From Stenotrophomonas sp. UBA7346 (GTDB taxonomy: Bacteria > Pseudomonadota > Gammaproteobacteria > Xanthomonadales > Xanthomonadaceae), in the NCBI GenBank assembly GCA_002471015.1, contig DKPB01000075.1:1-59149 (forward strand): a stretch of DNA of 59,149 nt, written 5' to 3'. Of this stretch, positions 16,959 through 25,678 are shown piece after piece. Each line of letters begins with the position of its first letter. The first letter of the stretch is position 1. The position numbers and the translations under genes were made by a program. Below the pieces are notes generated by a model, which was not told where the DNA came from, did not search any database, and saw only the letters and a list, made by a program, of their open reading frames with translations.

Positions 16959-16968
16959 GGGGGGGGGG
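16959..16968. repeat. Ten-base poly-G tract in the edd-eda gap
   Basis: A run of ten G (ten C on the coding strand) about 40 bases after the edd stop and about 120 bases upstream of the eda start. The gap of 169 bases has no other clear element. Mononucleotide tracts of this length are prone to slipped-strand changes. Confidence 0.8.
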
Positions 16969-17008
16969 CGGCGACCACGGTCGTCCGCGCATCCCCAATC
17001 CCGAATTT

Positions 17009-18925
17009 TCAGGCGTCCTTGGCTTCGTGCGGGGCCGCCGCGGCGGCGGCATCGTGGCCCAGGTCGTACTCGGCGTCGTATTCCCACAGGCTGCCGTCCG
17101 GGTGCATCGGGCCACAGGAGATCGACACCGCGCCCTGGTCGGCCGGGCCGACAATGCGGCGATTCATCGCGAACAGGTTGCGGCCCATGTCGGTGCCGGC
17201 CGGCGCAGTGTTGGCGGCGATGCCGCGTGCAGCCCATTCGGCGGCGTCCACCAATACCTCCAGGGTGCCGGCCTCACCGTCCAGGCGGATGATGTCGCCT
17301 TCGCGGATGCGGGCGATCGGGCCGCCGCGCGAGGCTTCCGGGGTGACGTGGATGGCGGCCGGGATCTTGCCGGAGGCACCGGACAGGCGTCCGTCGGTCA
17401 CCAGCGCCACGCGCCGGCCCTGGTTCTGCAACAGGCCCAGCAACGGTGCCAGCGAGTGCAGCTCGGGCATGCCGTTGGAGCGCGGGCCCTGGTAACGGAC
17501 CACGGCAACGAAGTCCTGCGGCAGCGCGCCGGCGGCGTGCAGCTTGTTCAATACCTGCGGTGCATCGACGACAACAGCCGGGGCTTCGATGCTGCGGTAC
17601 TGCGGTTTCACTGCCGACAGCTTGATCAGTGAACGGCCGATATTGCCGCGCAGCAGGCGCAGACCGCCCTGTGATTCAAACGGATTGTTTGCCGGGCGCA
17701 CCACGTCCTCGTCACCGCTGATGGCAGCGGCCGGCACGTAGCTGACCTTGCCGTCGGTCAGTCGCGGCTCCTGTGCGAAGGCGCGCATGCCGCCTTCGGC
17801 GATGGTGGCCAGGTCGTCATGCATCAGGCCGGCGTCCATCAGCTCGCGGAACACGAAGCCGGGGCCACCGGCGGCGGCAAAGCGGTTCACGTCGGCGTCG
17901 CCGTTGGGGTAGACGCGGGCCAGCAGCGGCACGATCTGCGACAGCTCGTCCATGTCGTCCCAGGTCAGCACGATGCCGGCGGCACGGGCCACCGCGATCC
18001 AGTGGATGGTGTGGTTGGTGGAGCCGCCGGTTGCCATCAGGGCGACCACGGCGTTGACGATGGCGCGCTCGTCGATCAGGTGGCCAAACGGGCGGAAGTC
18101 ATTGCCCAATGCGCTGATATCCAGCGCACGCGCGGTGGCGGCGCGGGTCAGCGCGTCACGCAGCGGCAGCTCGGGATTGACGAACGATGCGCCCGGCAGC
18201 TGCACGCCCATGGCTTCCAGCAGCACCTGGTTGGAGTTGGCGGTGCCATAGAAAGTGCAGGTGCCCGGGGCGTGGTAGGAGGCCGATTCGGCTTCCAGCA
18301 GTTCCTCGCGGGTGGCCTCGCCAGCGGCGTAGCGCTCGCGTACTTCGGCCTTCTTCTTGTTGGGGATGCCCGGGGTCATCGGGCCGGCTGGCACGAACAC
18401 TGCCGGCAGGTGGCCGAACGCCAGTGCACCGATCAGCAGGCCGGGCACGATCTTGTCGCAGACACCCAGGTAGATGGTGGCGTCGAACATGTCATGGCTC
18501 AGGCCAATTGCGGTCGACTGGGCAATGATGTCGCGCGAGAACAGCGACAGCTCCATGCCGCCGCGGCCCTGGGTGACGCCGTCGCACATCGCAGGCACGC
18601 CGCCGGCCACCTGCGCGGTGGCGCCCAGCTCGCGTGCGGCACTGCGGATCAGCTCCGGGTAGTGCTCGAACGGCTGGTGTGCCGACAGCATGTCGTTGTA
18701 GGCGGTGATGATGCCCAGGTTGGGCGTCACGTCGCCGCGCAGGCGGTCCTTGTCGGTTGGCCCGCAAGCGGCAAAGGCATGGGCCAGGTTGCCGCAGCTC
18801 AGGCGCGAGCGGAACGGGCCCTGGCGGACGGCCGCATCAATGCCTGCCAGGTAGGCCGCGCGCGATTTTTCGCTGCGCTGGCGGATGCGTTCGGTGATGG
18901 CATGGATTTTCGGATGCAGGCTCAT
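17009..18925 (-). CDS. edd: Phosphogluconate dehydratase
   Basis: Dehydrates 6-phosphogluconate to KDPG. 638 residues, the usual length of the IlvD/Edd family. Motifs of Edd rather than IlvD: TPNLGIITAYNDMLSAHQP, QVAGGVPAMCDGVTQG, LGVCDKIVPGLL with cysteines of the [4Fe-4S] cluster, and AGPMTPGIPNKKKAE. The ATG at 18925 yields MSLHPKIHAITERI, as in other Edd proteins. It is preceded by pgl with a 68-base gap and followed by eda. Oxygen-sensitive Fe-S enzyme by family knowledge. Confidence 0.97.
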   Translation of the reverse strand: MSLHPKIHAITERIRQRSEKSRAAYLAGIDAAVRQGPFRSRLSCGNLAHAFAACGPTDKDRLRGDVTPNLGIITAYNDMLSAHQPFEHYPELIRSAARELGATAQVAGGVPAMCDGVTQGRGGMELSLFSRDIIAQSTAIGLSHDMFDATIYLGVCDKIVPGLLIGALAFGHLPAVFVPAGPMTPGIPNKKKAEVRERYAAGEATREELLEAESASYHAPGTCTFYGTANSNQVLLEAMGVQLPGASFVNPELPLRDALTRAATARALDISALGNDFRPFGHLIDERAIVNAVVALMATGGSTNHTIHWIAVARAAGIVLTWDDMDELSQIVPLLARVYPNGDADVNRFAAAGGPGFVFRELMDAGLMHDDLATIAEGGMRAFAQEPRLTDGKVSYVPAAAISGDEDVVRPANNPFESQGGLRLLRGNIGRSLIKLSAVKPQYRSIEAPAVVVDAPQVLNKLHAAGALPQDFVAVVRYQGPRSNGMPELHSLAPLLGLLQNQGRRVALVTDGRLSGASGKIPAAIHVTPEASRGGPIARIREGDIIRLDGEAGTLEVLVDAAEWAARGIAANTAPAGTDMGRNLFAMNRRIVGPADQGAVSISCGPMHPDGSLWEYDAEYDLGHDAAAAAAPHEAKDA

Positions 18926-18993
18926 TGGCGGTCAGCTATTGGAAGGGCGGGCATGGCCCGCCGTGGAGCGAAAGGGGCAGACAGGCGCGGCGG

Positions 18994-19713
18994 TTATGCG
19001 CACCAGTGCACACGCAGCGGGTTGCCGGGGGCGTTGATCGCCGCCAACACCGGGTACTGCTCGATGTCGTTGCTGGCCAGCACCGTTTCCAGCACGTCCA
19101 GTTTCTGCTTGCCACGCAGCAGCAACAGGCGGTTGGGGATAGGCGCCAGGCCGGCGGGGGTCAGGGTGATGCGCAGGTGCCAGTGTTTGGCCACCGGGCA
19201 GCCGGTGGCGTCCAGCGCGGCGTAGGGGTGGGTGCTGGCCAGTGCATGCTGCAGGTCCTTGGACCCGGGGAACAGCGAAGCGGTATGGCCATCATTGCCC
19301 ATGCCCAGCACCACCAGGCACGGCGGGCGCGAGTGCTCGGCCATCAGGTTGGCGGTATGCACGCAGTCGGCGATCGACTGGCCGACGCGTACCAATGGAT
19401 CGAAGTGCGCGCCCTCGGCACGGTTGAGGAAGCTGTCGCGTACCAGCCAGGCATTGCTGTCGTGGTCCTGCGGTGAAAGCCAGCGTTCATCGGCCAGGCC
19501 TACTTCCACACGTGCCCATTCCAAGGGGTGCTCGGTCAGGCGCTGGTAGGCCGGGGCAGGCGTGGTGCCGCCGGACAGCAGCATGCGCGCACGTCCGTGG
19601 TTGGCGATGTCCTGTTCCAGCAAGCCCGCCATTTCTGCGGCCACACCCTCGATCCAGGCCTCGTCATCGGCGTGGCGGATGAGGGTTACGCGGTCGGAAA
19701 TAGCGGCGGTCAT
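18994..19713 (-). CDS. pgl: 6-phosphogluconolactonase
   Basis: Hydrolyses 6-phosphogluconolactone to 6-phosphogluconate. 239 residues of the DevB/SOL type: LSGGTTPAPAYQRL near 46, DERWLSPQDHDSNAWLV near 75 and LGMGNDGHTASLFPG near 138, which are the phosphate-binding and catalytic segments. Starts with a four-base overlap on the glk stop (ATGA), so glk and pgl are translationally coupled. Acts between Zwf and Edd. Confidence 0.95.
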   Translation of the reverse strand: MTAAISDRVTLIRHADDEAWIEGVAAEMAGLLEQDIANHGRARMLLSGGTTPAPAYQRLTEHPLEWARVEVGLADERWLSPQDHDSNAWLVRDSFLNRAEGAHFDPLVRVGQSIADCVHTANLMAEHSRPPCLVVLGMGNDGHTASLFPGSKDLQHALASTHPYAALDATGCPVAKHWHLRITLTPAGLAPIPNRLLLLRGKQKLDVLETVLASNDIEQYPVLAAINAPGNPLRVHWCA

Positions 19714-20717
19714 GCAGTTGCTCCAAAGCTTGCCCGTTGCATGTCCAGCGCATAGGCGGCGGCACCCAGCAGGCCGGGGTTGGGGTGGACGATAGCCATG
19801 GACGGAATCTGCGACATGGTCGCGCTGAAACGTCCCTTGCTTTCAAAACGTTGGCGGAAGCCGGAGTGCTGCAACTGCTGCAGCAGGCGTGGTACCAGGC
19901 CACCGGTGAGGAACACGCCATCCCAGGCACCCTGTACCAGTACCGCATCACCGGCCACGGCGCCGAAGATCTCCAGGAACACCTCCACCGCGCGTACCGC
20001 CACTGGGTCACCTTCAGCGGCTGCGGCGGTGACGTCGGACGGCTGCAGCAGGCCCGGGTCGGTGCCAGCCATCTCGCTGAGGGCGCGATGGATGTTGACC
20101 AGGCCGGGGCCGCAGACCAGGCGCTCGTTGGAGACCCGGCCGAACTGCGCCGACAGGATCTCCAGGATGCGTATCTGCTCCGGCGAGGCCGGGGCGAAGC
20201 TGGCATGGCCGCCTTCGGTGGCCAGCGGGTAGTTGCGCCCGTCGCGCACCACCAGCCCGCCCACGCCCAGGCCGGTACCCGGGCCGAGCACGCAATAGTT
20301 GCGTGGCTGGTCGCTGCCAGCCGGCTGCCAGCTGGCGCCGCCGACCTGGACCACGTCGTCATTGCCGAGCAGGGCAATGCACATGGCCTGGGCGACGAAG
20401 TCGTTGATCAGGTGCAGCTCGTTGAAGCCGAGCTGGGCGCGCGTGCGGGAGTTGGAAATGACCCACGGATGATTGGTGATACGGGCTTCATCGCCATCGA
20501 CGCGGCCGGCGACGGCAAACACGCCGCTGTGCGCGCTGGCACCCCGTTCCTGCAGGTAATGGGCGGCCGCATCGGCCAGTGACGCAAACTGCGTCACCGG
20601 GTATTCGTCGATGCTGGCCTGGTCCAGCGGGGTGGCTGCGCGCAGGTCAGCCAGTGCGAAGCGGGCGTTGGTGCCGCCGATGTCGGCGACCAGTACGCAG
20701 CCAGCCTCCGGGCTCAC
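19710..20717 (-). CDS. glk: Glucokinase
   Basis: Phosphorylates intracellular glucose with ATP. 335 residues of the bacterial Glk family (not ROK): VLVADIGGTNARFAL at the N-terminus (ATP phosphate motif), NHPWVIS and LHLINDFVAQA near 100, VLGPGTGLGVGGLV near 145, ATEGGHASFAP near 165 and GVFLTGGLVPRLL near 265. The GTG start at 20717 overlaps the zwf stop by four bases (GTGA). It supplies glucose-6-phosphate to Zwf from the same operon, which fits import of free glucose or hydrolysis of oligosaccharides inside the cell. Confidence 0.96.
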   Translation of the reverse strand: MSPEAGCVLVADIGGTNARFALADLRAATPLDQASIDEYPVTQFASLADAAAHYLQERGASAHSGVFAVAGRVDGDEARITNHPWVISNSRTRAQLGFNELHLINDFVAQAMCIALLGNDDVVQVGGASWQPAGSDQPRNYCVLGPGTGLGVGGLVVRDGRNYPLATEGGHASFAPASPEQIRILEILSAQFGRVSNERLVCGPGLVNIHRALSEMAGTDPGLLQPSDVTAAAAEGDPVAVRAVEVFLEIFGAVAGDAVLVQGAWDGVFLTGGLVPRLLQQLQHSGFRQRFESKGRFSATMSQIPSMAIVHPNPGLLGAAAYALDMQRASFGATA

Positions 20718-22180
20718 AGGCCCGGCTCCGCACCTTCTTCATTGGCCAGGGCGGCGGGCAGGAAATGTCCGGATTGCTGCGGGCCCCAGCTGCCGGCCGG
20801 ATAGGGTTCCATCGGCAGGTTGGCGGCCTTCCAGGCGTCGCTGACGCTGTCGATCCAGGCCCACGCCGCGCGCACTTCGTCATCGCGCACGAACAGTGCG
20901 TGGTTGCCATTGAACGCATCCAGGAACAGGCGCTCGTATGCGATGCGGCGGTGCAGGCCGGTGGGCACGGACAGTTCCAGCTCCAGCGGCTGCAGTTCCA
21001 GTGCGCCCCATTCCGGGCCGGCCAGCGAGCTCATCAGGCCCAGCTGGATGTTTTCCTGCGGCTGCAACTGGAAGGTCAGCCGGTTGGGGGTTGCATTCCT
21101 GCGGTCCGGGCGCTCGAACAGCCAGTGCGTCACCGGCTTGAGGTTGACCTCGATGCGGGTGGTGCGTTCCGGCAGGCGTTTGCCGGTGACCAGGTGGAAC
21201 GGCACGCCGGCCCAGCGCCAGTTGTCGATATGGGCGGTGACGCCAACGAAAGTTTCGGCCTCGCTGCCTTCCGGCGGCTGGTAGGCCTGCGCTGGCTGGC
21301 CATTGATGGTGCCGGCGGTATAGCGCGCGCGCACGCTGTCCTTGGCGGCGTGCTTGGCGTCCAGCGGGCGCAGCGCACGCAGCACCTTCACCTTTTCATC
21401 GCGGATGCGATCGGCCTCCAGCGATGCCGGCGGCTCCATCGCCACCAGGCACAGCAGCTGCAGGATGTGGCTCTGCACCATGTCGCGCAGCGCGCCGGAG
21501 CGCGAGTAATACGAGTCGCGGCCATCCACACCGTCGCTCTCGGCCACGAGGATGTGCACCGATTCGATGTAGTTGCGGTTCCAGACCGCTTCCAGAAGCG
21601 TATTGCCGAAGCGCAGCGCCATCAGGTTCTGGACGGCGGCCTTGCCCAGGTAGTGGTCCAGGCGGAACACGCGGTCTTCGTCGATCAGCTTGCCGATGGA
21701 CTGCAGGATCTCCTCGGCGCTGTCGCTGTCCGAGCCGATCGGCTTTTCCAGCATCAGACGGTTGGGGGCGGCCAGGGCGCCGCCGAGGGCCAGGCCCTCG
21801 CAGGTGGAGATGTACAGGCCGGGCGGAATGGCCAGGTAGCTGACGCACTTGCGGTGCACCAGGTCCTTGACCGCTTCGGCCACGGATTCGGCGTTGCGCA
21901 GATCTACCGAGCGGTAATCGATGCGGCGCAGCAGGTTGTTGATGTCATCCTGGCTGGCTTGCGGCATGGCCTGTTCCAAGCGCGGGCGCAGGATGTCATG
22001 GAATTTCGCGGTGTCGTGTGGCGACAGCGCCAGCGCACGCACACGGAAATCCTCGGGGAGCAGGCCGTCGCCAAGCAAGCGGAGCAGGGACGGGAACAGG
22101 TAACGCTGGGCCAGATCGCCTGTGGCACCGAACAGGAAAAGGGTGTCGTGCATAGCTCGAGTTTCGTGTGCGGATGACAT
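20714..22180 (-). CDS. zwf: Glucose-6-phosphate 1-dehydrogenase
   Basis: Oxidises glucose-6-phosphate to 6-phosphogluconolactone with NAD(P)+. About 488 residues. Dinucleotide-binding motif LFLFGATGDLAQRYLFPSL at the N-terminus and active-site motif FRLDHYLGKAAVQNL near 180. First gene of the Entner-Doudoroff operon. Two starts are possible: ATG at 22180 and ATG at 22153 (MHDTLFLFG). Neither has a good ribosome-binding site; an AATAAT that could be a -10 ends 8 bases before the first one, which would make that start nearly leaderless and favour 22153. A LacI-type palindrome covers the region. Confidence 0.94.
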   Translation of the reverse strand: MSSAHETRAMHDTLFLFGATGDLAQRYLFPSLLRLLGDGLLPEDFRVRALALSPHDTAKFHDILRPRLEQAMPQASQDDINNLLRRIDYRSVDLRNAESVAEAVKDLVHRKCVSYLAIPPGLYISTCEGLALGGALAAPNRLMLEKPIGSDSDSAEEILQSIGKLIDEDRVFRLDHYLGKAAVQNLMALRFGNTLLEAVWNRNYIESVHILVAESDGVDGRDSYYSRSGALRDMVQSHILQLLCLVAMEPPASLEADRIRDEKVKVLRALRPLDAKHAAKDSVRARYTAGTINGQPAQAYQPPEGSEAETFVGVTAHIDNWRWAGVPFHLVTGKRLPERTTRIEVNLKPVTHWLFERPDRRNATPNRLTFQLQPQENIQLGLMSSLAGPEWGALELQPLELELSVPTGLHRRIAYERLFLDAFNGNHALFVRDDEVRAAWAWIDSVSDAWKAANLPMEPYPAGSWGPQQSGHFLPAALANEEGAEPGL

Positions 22181-22188
22181 CGTTGTCA
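22175..22188. promoter_or_regulatory. LacI-family-like operator at the zwf start
   Basis: TGACATCGTTGTCA: 14-base palindrome with central CG and 5 of 6 matching bases per arm (TGACA/TGTCA perfect). It overlaps the first possible zwf start codon and the expected transcription start. The arm sequence differs from that of the site at 3705, so the same regulator need not bind both. Confidence 0.5.
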
Positions 22189-22473
22189 ATTATTTGTATG
22201 CGGGGCGTTCGCCCACATCGGGCGGTGCCTGGCGGGTGCCGCCTGTTGCCAGCCGGCAGGCTGCTTCATGGCAATGCCAACGCCGGCCCGGGCGGGCGTT
22301 GGCCCGCTGCCGGTTCCGGGGGTGGCATGCCACGAAGGGAGTATGGATGGTGCCATATGAATATGCTTAACGTGCGTGTGGTTTCGGATGTATACGATTG
22401 CAATCCGGTGTTCGGTGCTGGCAATGCCAGCTGTTCGCAGCCCGTGCAGGGCAAGCTGATGAGGTAGGCGTTG
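22189..22473. promoter_or_regulatory. Divergent promoter region zwf / sugar ABC ATPase
   Basis: About 285 bases between divergently transcribed genes, GC-rich in its left half and noticeably AT-richer from about 22345 to 22415 (ATATGAATATGCTTAACG; GGATGTATACGATTGCAATC). GAGGTAG at 22461-22467 is the ribosome-binding site of the ATPase gene. No coding sequence is convincing here. The opposed promoters suggest co-regulation of sugar import and the Entner-Doudoroff pathway. Confidence 0.55.
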
Positions 22474-23574
22474 ATGGCCAAGGTGCAGTTCGATGGCGTA
22501 CGGAAGGTCTATGACAACGGGCAGGTGGCCGTGCATGGCGCCACGTTCGATATCGCTGATGGCGAGTTGATGGTGCTGGTGGGGCCTTCGGGGTGTGGCA
22601 AATCCACGCTGCTGCGCATGGTGGCGGGGCTGGAGGAGATCAGCGCCGGCACCCTGCGTATCGGCGAGCGTGTGGTCAACGACGTGGCGCCGAAAGACCG
22701 CGACATTGCCATGGTGTTCCAGAACTACGCGCTGTACCCGCATATGACCGTGGCCGAGAACCTCGCCTTCGGGCTGAAGCTGCGCGGGCACGACAAGGCC
22801 GAGGTACAACGGCGGGTGCAGCAGTCCGCCGAGGCGCTGGGCTTGACCTCGATGCTGGACAAGCTGCCGCGCGCCATGTCCGGCGGGCAGCGCCAGCGTG
22901 TGGCCCTGGGGCGGGCGCTGGTGCGTGAGCCTTCGGTGTTCCTGCTGGATGAGCCGCTCTCCAATCTTGACGCGAAGCTGCGCCATTCGGTGCGTACCGA
23001 GATCGCCCAACTGCACCGCAAGCTGGGCACGACGATGATCTACGTCACCCATGACCAGGTGGAGGCAATGACATTGGGACAGCGCATCGTGGTGCTCAAT
23101 GAGGGGCGTATCCAGCAGATAGACACGCCCATGGCCTTGTACGAACGCCCCGCCAATCTGTTTGTTGCCGGTTTCCTTGGCAGCCCCGCGATGAATGTGC
23201 TGCGCGGCACCCTGCAGCGCGGGGTTGGGGGTGTGGTGCTGCGGCTGGCGGACGGGGGCGAGCTGCCGCTGGGCTCGGCGATGGTCGATCCGGCCTGGCT
23301 GGGGAGCGCAATGGCCGTTGGCATGCGTCCGGAACATCTGCAGCCAGGACAGGGCGAGGCGTCGTTCATGGCCCGCATCGAGGGCATCGAGCCGGTGGGG
23401 AATGAAATTTTCGTCAACCTGCAGGCGGCCGGGCAGGCGCTGGTGATGCGGGTAGCACCGCAGACGTTGCCGGCAGTGGGGCAGGAGATATCGGTACAGG
23501 CGCTGTCCGGTGCACTGCATTTCTTTGACGCGGACAACGGTGAGCGGATCGAGGCGCAGCGTCAGGCGGCGTGA
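22474..23574 (+). CDS. Sugar ABC transporter ATP-binding protein (UgpC/MsmX/MalK type)
   Basis: ATPase that energises carbohydrate ABC importers, 366 residues. Walker A GPSGCGKST near 38, Q-loop MVFQNYALYPHMTV near 79, signature SGGQRQRVALGRAL near 132, Walker B VFLLDEPLSNLDAKLR, H-loop YVTHDQVEAMTLGQRI; then a TOBE-type regulatory domain (SPAMNVLRGT; VGMRPEHLQ). ATG at 22474 rather than the TTG just before it, with GAGG upstream. It stands alone, without permeases, divergent from zwf. The only permeases in the window lacking an ATPase are at 10913-12642, so it is the likely partner; such ATPases are often shared by several importers. Confidence 0.93.
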   Translation: MAKVQFDGVRKVYDNGQVAVHGATFDIADGELMVLVGPSGCGKSTLLRMVAGLEEISAGTLRIGERVVNDVAPKDRDIAMVFQNYALYPHMTVAENLAFGLKLRGHDKAEVQRRVQQSAEALGLTSMLDKLPRAMSGGQRQRVALGRALVREPSVFLLDEPLSNLDAKLRHSVRTEIAQLHRKLGTTMIYVTHDQVEAMTLGQRIVVLNEGRIQQIDTPMALYERPANLFVAGFLGSPAMNVLRGTLQRGVGGVVLRLADGGELPLGSAMVDPAWLGSAMAVGMRPEHLQPGQGEASFMARIEGIEPVGNEIFVNLQAAGQALVMRVAPQTLPAVGQEISVQALSGALHFFDADNGERIEAQRQAA

Positions 23575-23686
23575 ACTGCAGTGGCATTCGGCCCGTCACC
23601 GCTTGCACGCCTCCTTGGTTGCGTAGCACCGGGGCGGTTCGGCCTTTGCGGGGCCCCCCGTTTCACGGCTCCTGCCGCTTGTGCGT

Positions 23687-23713
23687 CCTCCCTTTTGCGC
23701 AGCAAAGGGGAGG
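23687..23713. terminator. Hairpin of the CCTCCC/GGGAGG family between convergent genes
   Basis: CCTCCCTTTTGC and GCAAAGGGGAGG pair over 12 positions (one G-U) around the loop GCA. It lies between the convergent ATPase gene and ygfZ, where a bidirectional terminator is expected. Same sequence family as the array at 15895 and the hairpin at 35226. The rest of 23575-23777 shows nothing recognisable. Confidence 0.6.
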
Positions 23714-23777
23714 GCGGTGGGGCAAGGTGTTTGGCGGAGCGCGAGCTGCGCGGCTTGCGTTATTGCTGCCAGTGGGG

Positions 23778-24635
23778 TCAGCGGGCGAGCCCATCCACTA
23801 GCGGGGCGATCCGCGTGGCGGCGGCGCGGACCTGCAGTTCGCCCTCGGCCAGTTCCAGCGGCAATACCGCCAGGGCAAGGTTGCCGGCAGCGCTGGCTAC
23901 GCTGCCGATTGCTGCGCCTGCCTGCTCGACGCCGTCGCCAGGCGCCACCACGCCATCACACTCCAACAGCGCCAGCGAGCGCTTGGCCTTGCCCAGGAAA
24001 TGGGTGCGGGCGACGATTTCCTGGCCCGGATAGCAGCCCTTCTTCACGCTGTAGGCGGCCAATCTGTCCAGGCCCAACTGCTGCGGCGTCCATTGCTCAC
24101 GCTGCGCCTCCACCAGCCGCGGCAGACCCAGGCGCAGGTCGCTCTGGCGCCAGATCAGCGCTTCGGCGTCGCTGGCGGCGCCGGCTGCGGCACCCAGGTG
24201 CAGGCTGCGGGGCAGGGCAACGCAGCCGACATCGAGTTCGATCACGCCCTCGTCAAGTTGCGCAATTGCCGCGCCCTGCGCGGAAACCGGCGCGTGCAGT
24301 GCGCCGCTGACCGGCAGGTTGTCTGCAAGGCTGATGACGACCTTGCGGCGGAATACGAAACGCCGCAACTGCTCGGCCATGGCCTCGGCGCCGCCGTCGT
24401 GGCAGACCAGCAGCAGCCTGCCTGCATCCACCCGAACCAGCTGAAAGATAGACAGCACGCGGCCCTTGGCTGTCAGCCAGGTACTCCATTGCCAGTGTCC
24501 GTCGGCCAATGACGGCACGTCGTTGGCGAACTGCGCTTGTGCGAAAGCCACCGCATCCGGCCCGGAAAGAGAGAGCACCTGGGCGTGCGGGAGTGTGCGG
24601 AAACCGTTGAAAGCAGGGGCGAGGTTGTCAGACAC
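23778..24635 (-). CDS. ygfZ: Folate-binding YgfZ family protein (Fe-S cluster repair/assembly)
   Basis: Folate-dependent factor needed for activity of some Fe-S enzymes; related to glycine cleavage T-protein (GcvT fold). About 285 residues. The family signature KKGCYPGQEIVARTHFLGK, with the conserved Cys, lies near residue 200. Upstream, AFAQAQFANDVPSL and WLTAKGRVLSIFQLVR match the N-terminal domain. The GTG at 24635 gives MSDNLAPAFNGFRTL; a longer frame extends upstream but crosses the divergent SDHAF4-like gene. Only 39 bases separate its start from that divergent gene, so the promoters overlap. Its place beside Fe-S-containing succinate dehydrogenase fits its role. Confidence 0.92.
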   Translation of the reverse strand: MSDNLAPAFNGFRTLPHAQVLSLSGPDAVAFAQAQFANDVPSLADGHWQWSTWLTAKGRVLSIFQLVRVDAGRLLLVCHDGGAEAMAEQLRRFVFRRKVVISLADNLPVSGALHAPVSAQGAAIAQLDEGVIELDVGCVALPRSLHLGAAAGAASDAEALIWRQSDLRLGLPRLVEAQREQWTPQQLGLDRLAAYSVKKGCYPGQEIVARTHFLGKAKRSLALLECDGVVAPGDGVEQAGAAIGSVASAAGNLALAVLPLELAEGELQVRAAATRIAPLVDGLAR

Positions 24636-24674
24636 GGTGCTGGGGACTAAAATTTGTGCGTTGCGAGACCGACA

Positions 24675-24848
24675 ATGATAGGCCAAACAACCCCCACTCC
24701 CGAGCCCGAAGCTGAAGCCCCGCTGCCCCCCGACAAGCAACCGCTTGCCGAGGTCGTACCGGAGCAGAAGGAAATAGGCGGCCGCGGCGGACTTGATCCG
24801 GTGCGGTACGGCGATTGGGAGAAAAACGGGCGCTGCATCGATTTCTGA
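24675..24848 (+). CDS. DUF1674 / SDHAF4-like succinate dehydrogenase assembly factor
   Basis: Small protein of 57 residues. The C-terminal half carries the SDHAF4 signature GGRGGLDPVRYGDWEKNGRC, followed by IDF at the very end; the N-terminal half is Pro/Glu-rich and probably disordered. In mitochondria SDHAF4 binds flavinated SdhA before it joins SdhB; the bacterial role is inferred. ATG at 24675; no strong ribosome-binding site is seen. It lies immediately upstream of sdhC on the same strand (54 bases) and divergent from ygfZ. Confidence 0.85.
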   Translation: MIGQTTPTPEPEAEAPLPPDKQPLAEVVPEQKEIGGRGGLDPVRYGDWEKNGRCIDF

Positions 24849-24902
24849 GCAGCGTTGAGCCAACGCGGCATTGAGCCGCCCAGCCGAGATACGAGTCAGC
24901 GA

Positions 24903-25295
24903 ATGGCGAACAGACCCCGCCCCCTTTCTCCGCACCTGCAGGTGTATCGCTGGCAGATCCAGATGGCCACCTCGATCCTGCATCGAGCCACCGGCATCAT
25001 TCTGGCTGTCGGCGCCCTGATCATCGCAGGCGGTTTGCTCGCCCTGATGATGGGCCCTGAGTCCTGGAACTGCTTCACCACCCATGCCAGTGCCTGGTAC
25101 GGCAAGGTGATCCTGTTCGGTTGGACCTGGTGTTTCGCCTACCACCTGTGCAACGGCATCCGCCACATCGTGCAGGATTTCGCCATCGGCTACGCCAAGC
25201 CGACCTTCATCCGCAGCAGCTGGATCTCGGTGATCGCCTCGCTGGTCATCACCGCGCTGATCTGGGCCTATGTCTGCATGGGAGCGACCGCATGA
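24903..25295 (+). CDS. sdhC: Succinate dehydrogenase cytochrome b556 subunit
   Basis: Membrane anchor of complex II, 130 residues, three predicted helices (GIILAVGALIIAGGLLALMM; VILFGWTWCFAYHLCNGIRH; SVIASLVITALIWAYVCM). N-terminal motif RPLSPHLQVYRW and HRATG near 30 are typical; HxxNGIRH carries a candidate haem ligand. ATG at 24903 is chosen because MANRPRPLSPHLQ is the usual start. Stop overlaps the sdhD start (ATGA). Confidence 0.95.
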   Translation: MANRPRPLSPHLQVYRWQIQMATSILHRATGIILAVGALIIAGGLLALMMGPESWNCFTTHASAWYGKVILFGWTWCFAYHLCNGIRHIVQDFAIGYAKPTFIRSSWISVIASLVITALIWAYVCMGATA

Positions 25296-25675
25296 GCAAG
25301 TTCCGTACCCCGCTCAAGAATGCGCGCGGCCTTGGCAGCTCCAAGTCCGGTACCGAGCACTTCATCCATCAGCGCCTGACCGCCACCGCGCTGGTCGCAC
25401 TGACCATCTGGTTCCTGTGCCTGGTGCTGAGCCTGATCGGCGCTGACTACGTCACCGCGGTGGAAGCGGTGTCCAAGCCGTGGAACGCGATCCTGCTGGT
25501 CGGCTTCCTGGTCGCCATGTTCTGGCACGCCCAGCTTGGCCTGCAGGTGGTCCTGGAGGACTACATCCACAACTCGCTGATGGCCCTGGCCTTGCAGACC
25601 ACGGTGAAGTTCATCGCCGTGCTCGGCGCCATCGTCAGCATCTTTGCGGTCGCCCGCATCGCGCTTGGGAACTGA
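25292..25675 (+). CDS. sdhD: Succinate dehydrogenase hydrophobic membrane anchor
   Basis: Second membrane anchor of complex II, 127 residues. N-terminal FRTPLKNARGLGSSKSGTEH is characteristic for Xanthomonadaceae-type SdhD; three helices follow, with FWHAQLGLQVVLEDYIH near 80, containing the conserved HxxxGxxxxxEDY region. Starts inside the sdhC stop and ends 3 bases before the sdhA ATG. Confidence 0.94.
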   Translation: MSKFRTPLKNARGLGSSKSGTEHFIHQRLTATALVALTIWFLCLVLSLIGADYVTAVEAVSKPWNAILLVGFLVAMFWHAQLGLQVVLEDYIHNSLMALALQTTVKFIAVLGAIVSIFAVARIALGN

Positions 25676-25678
25676 TAC

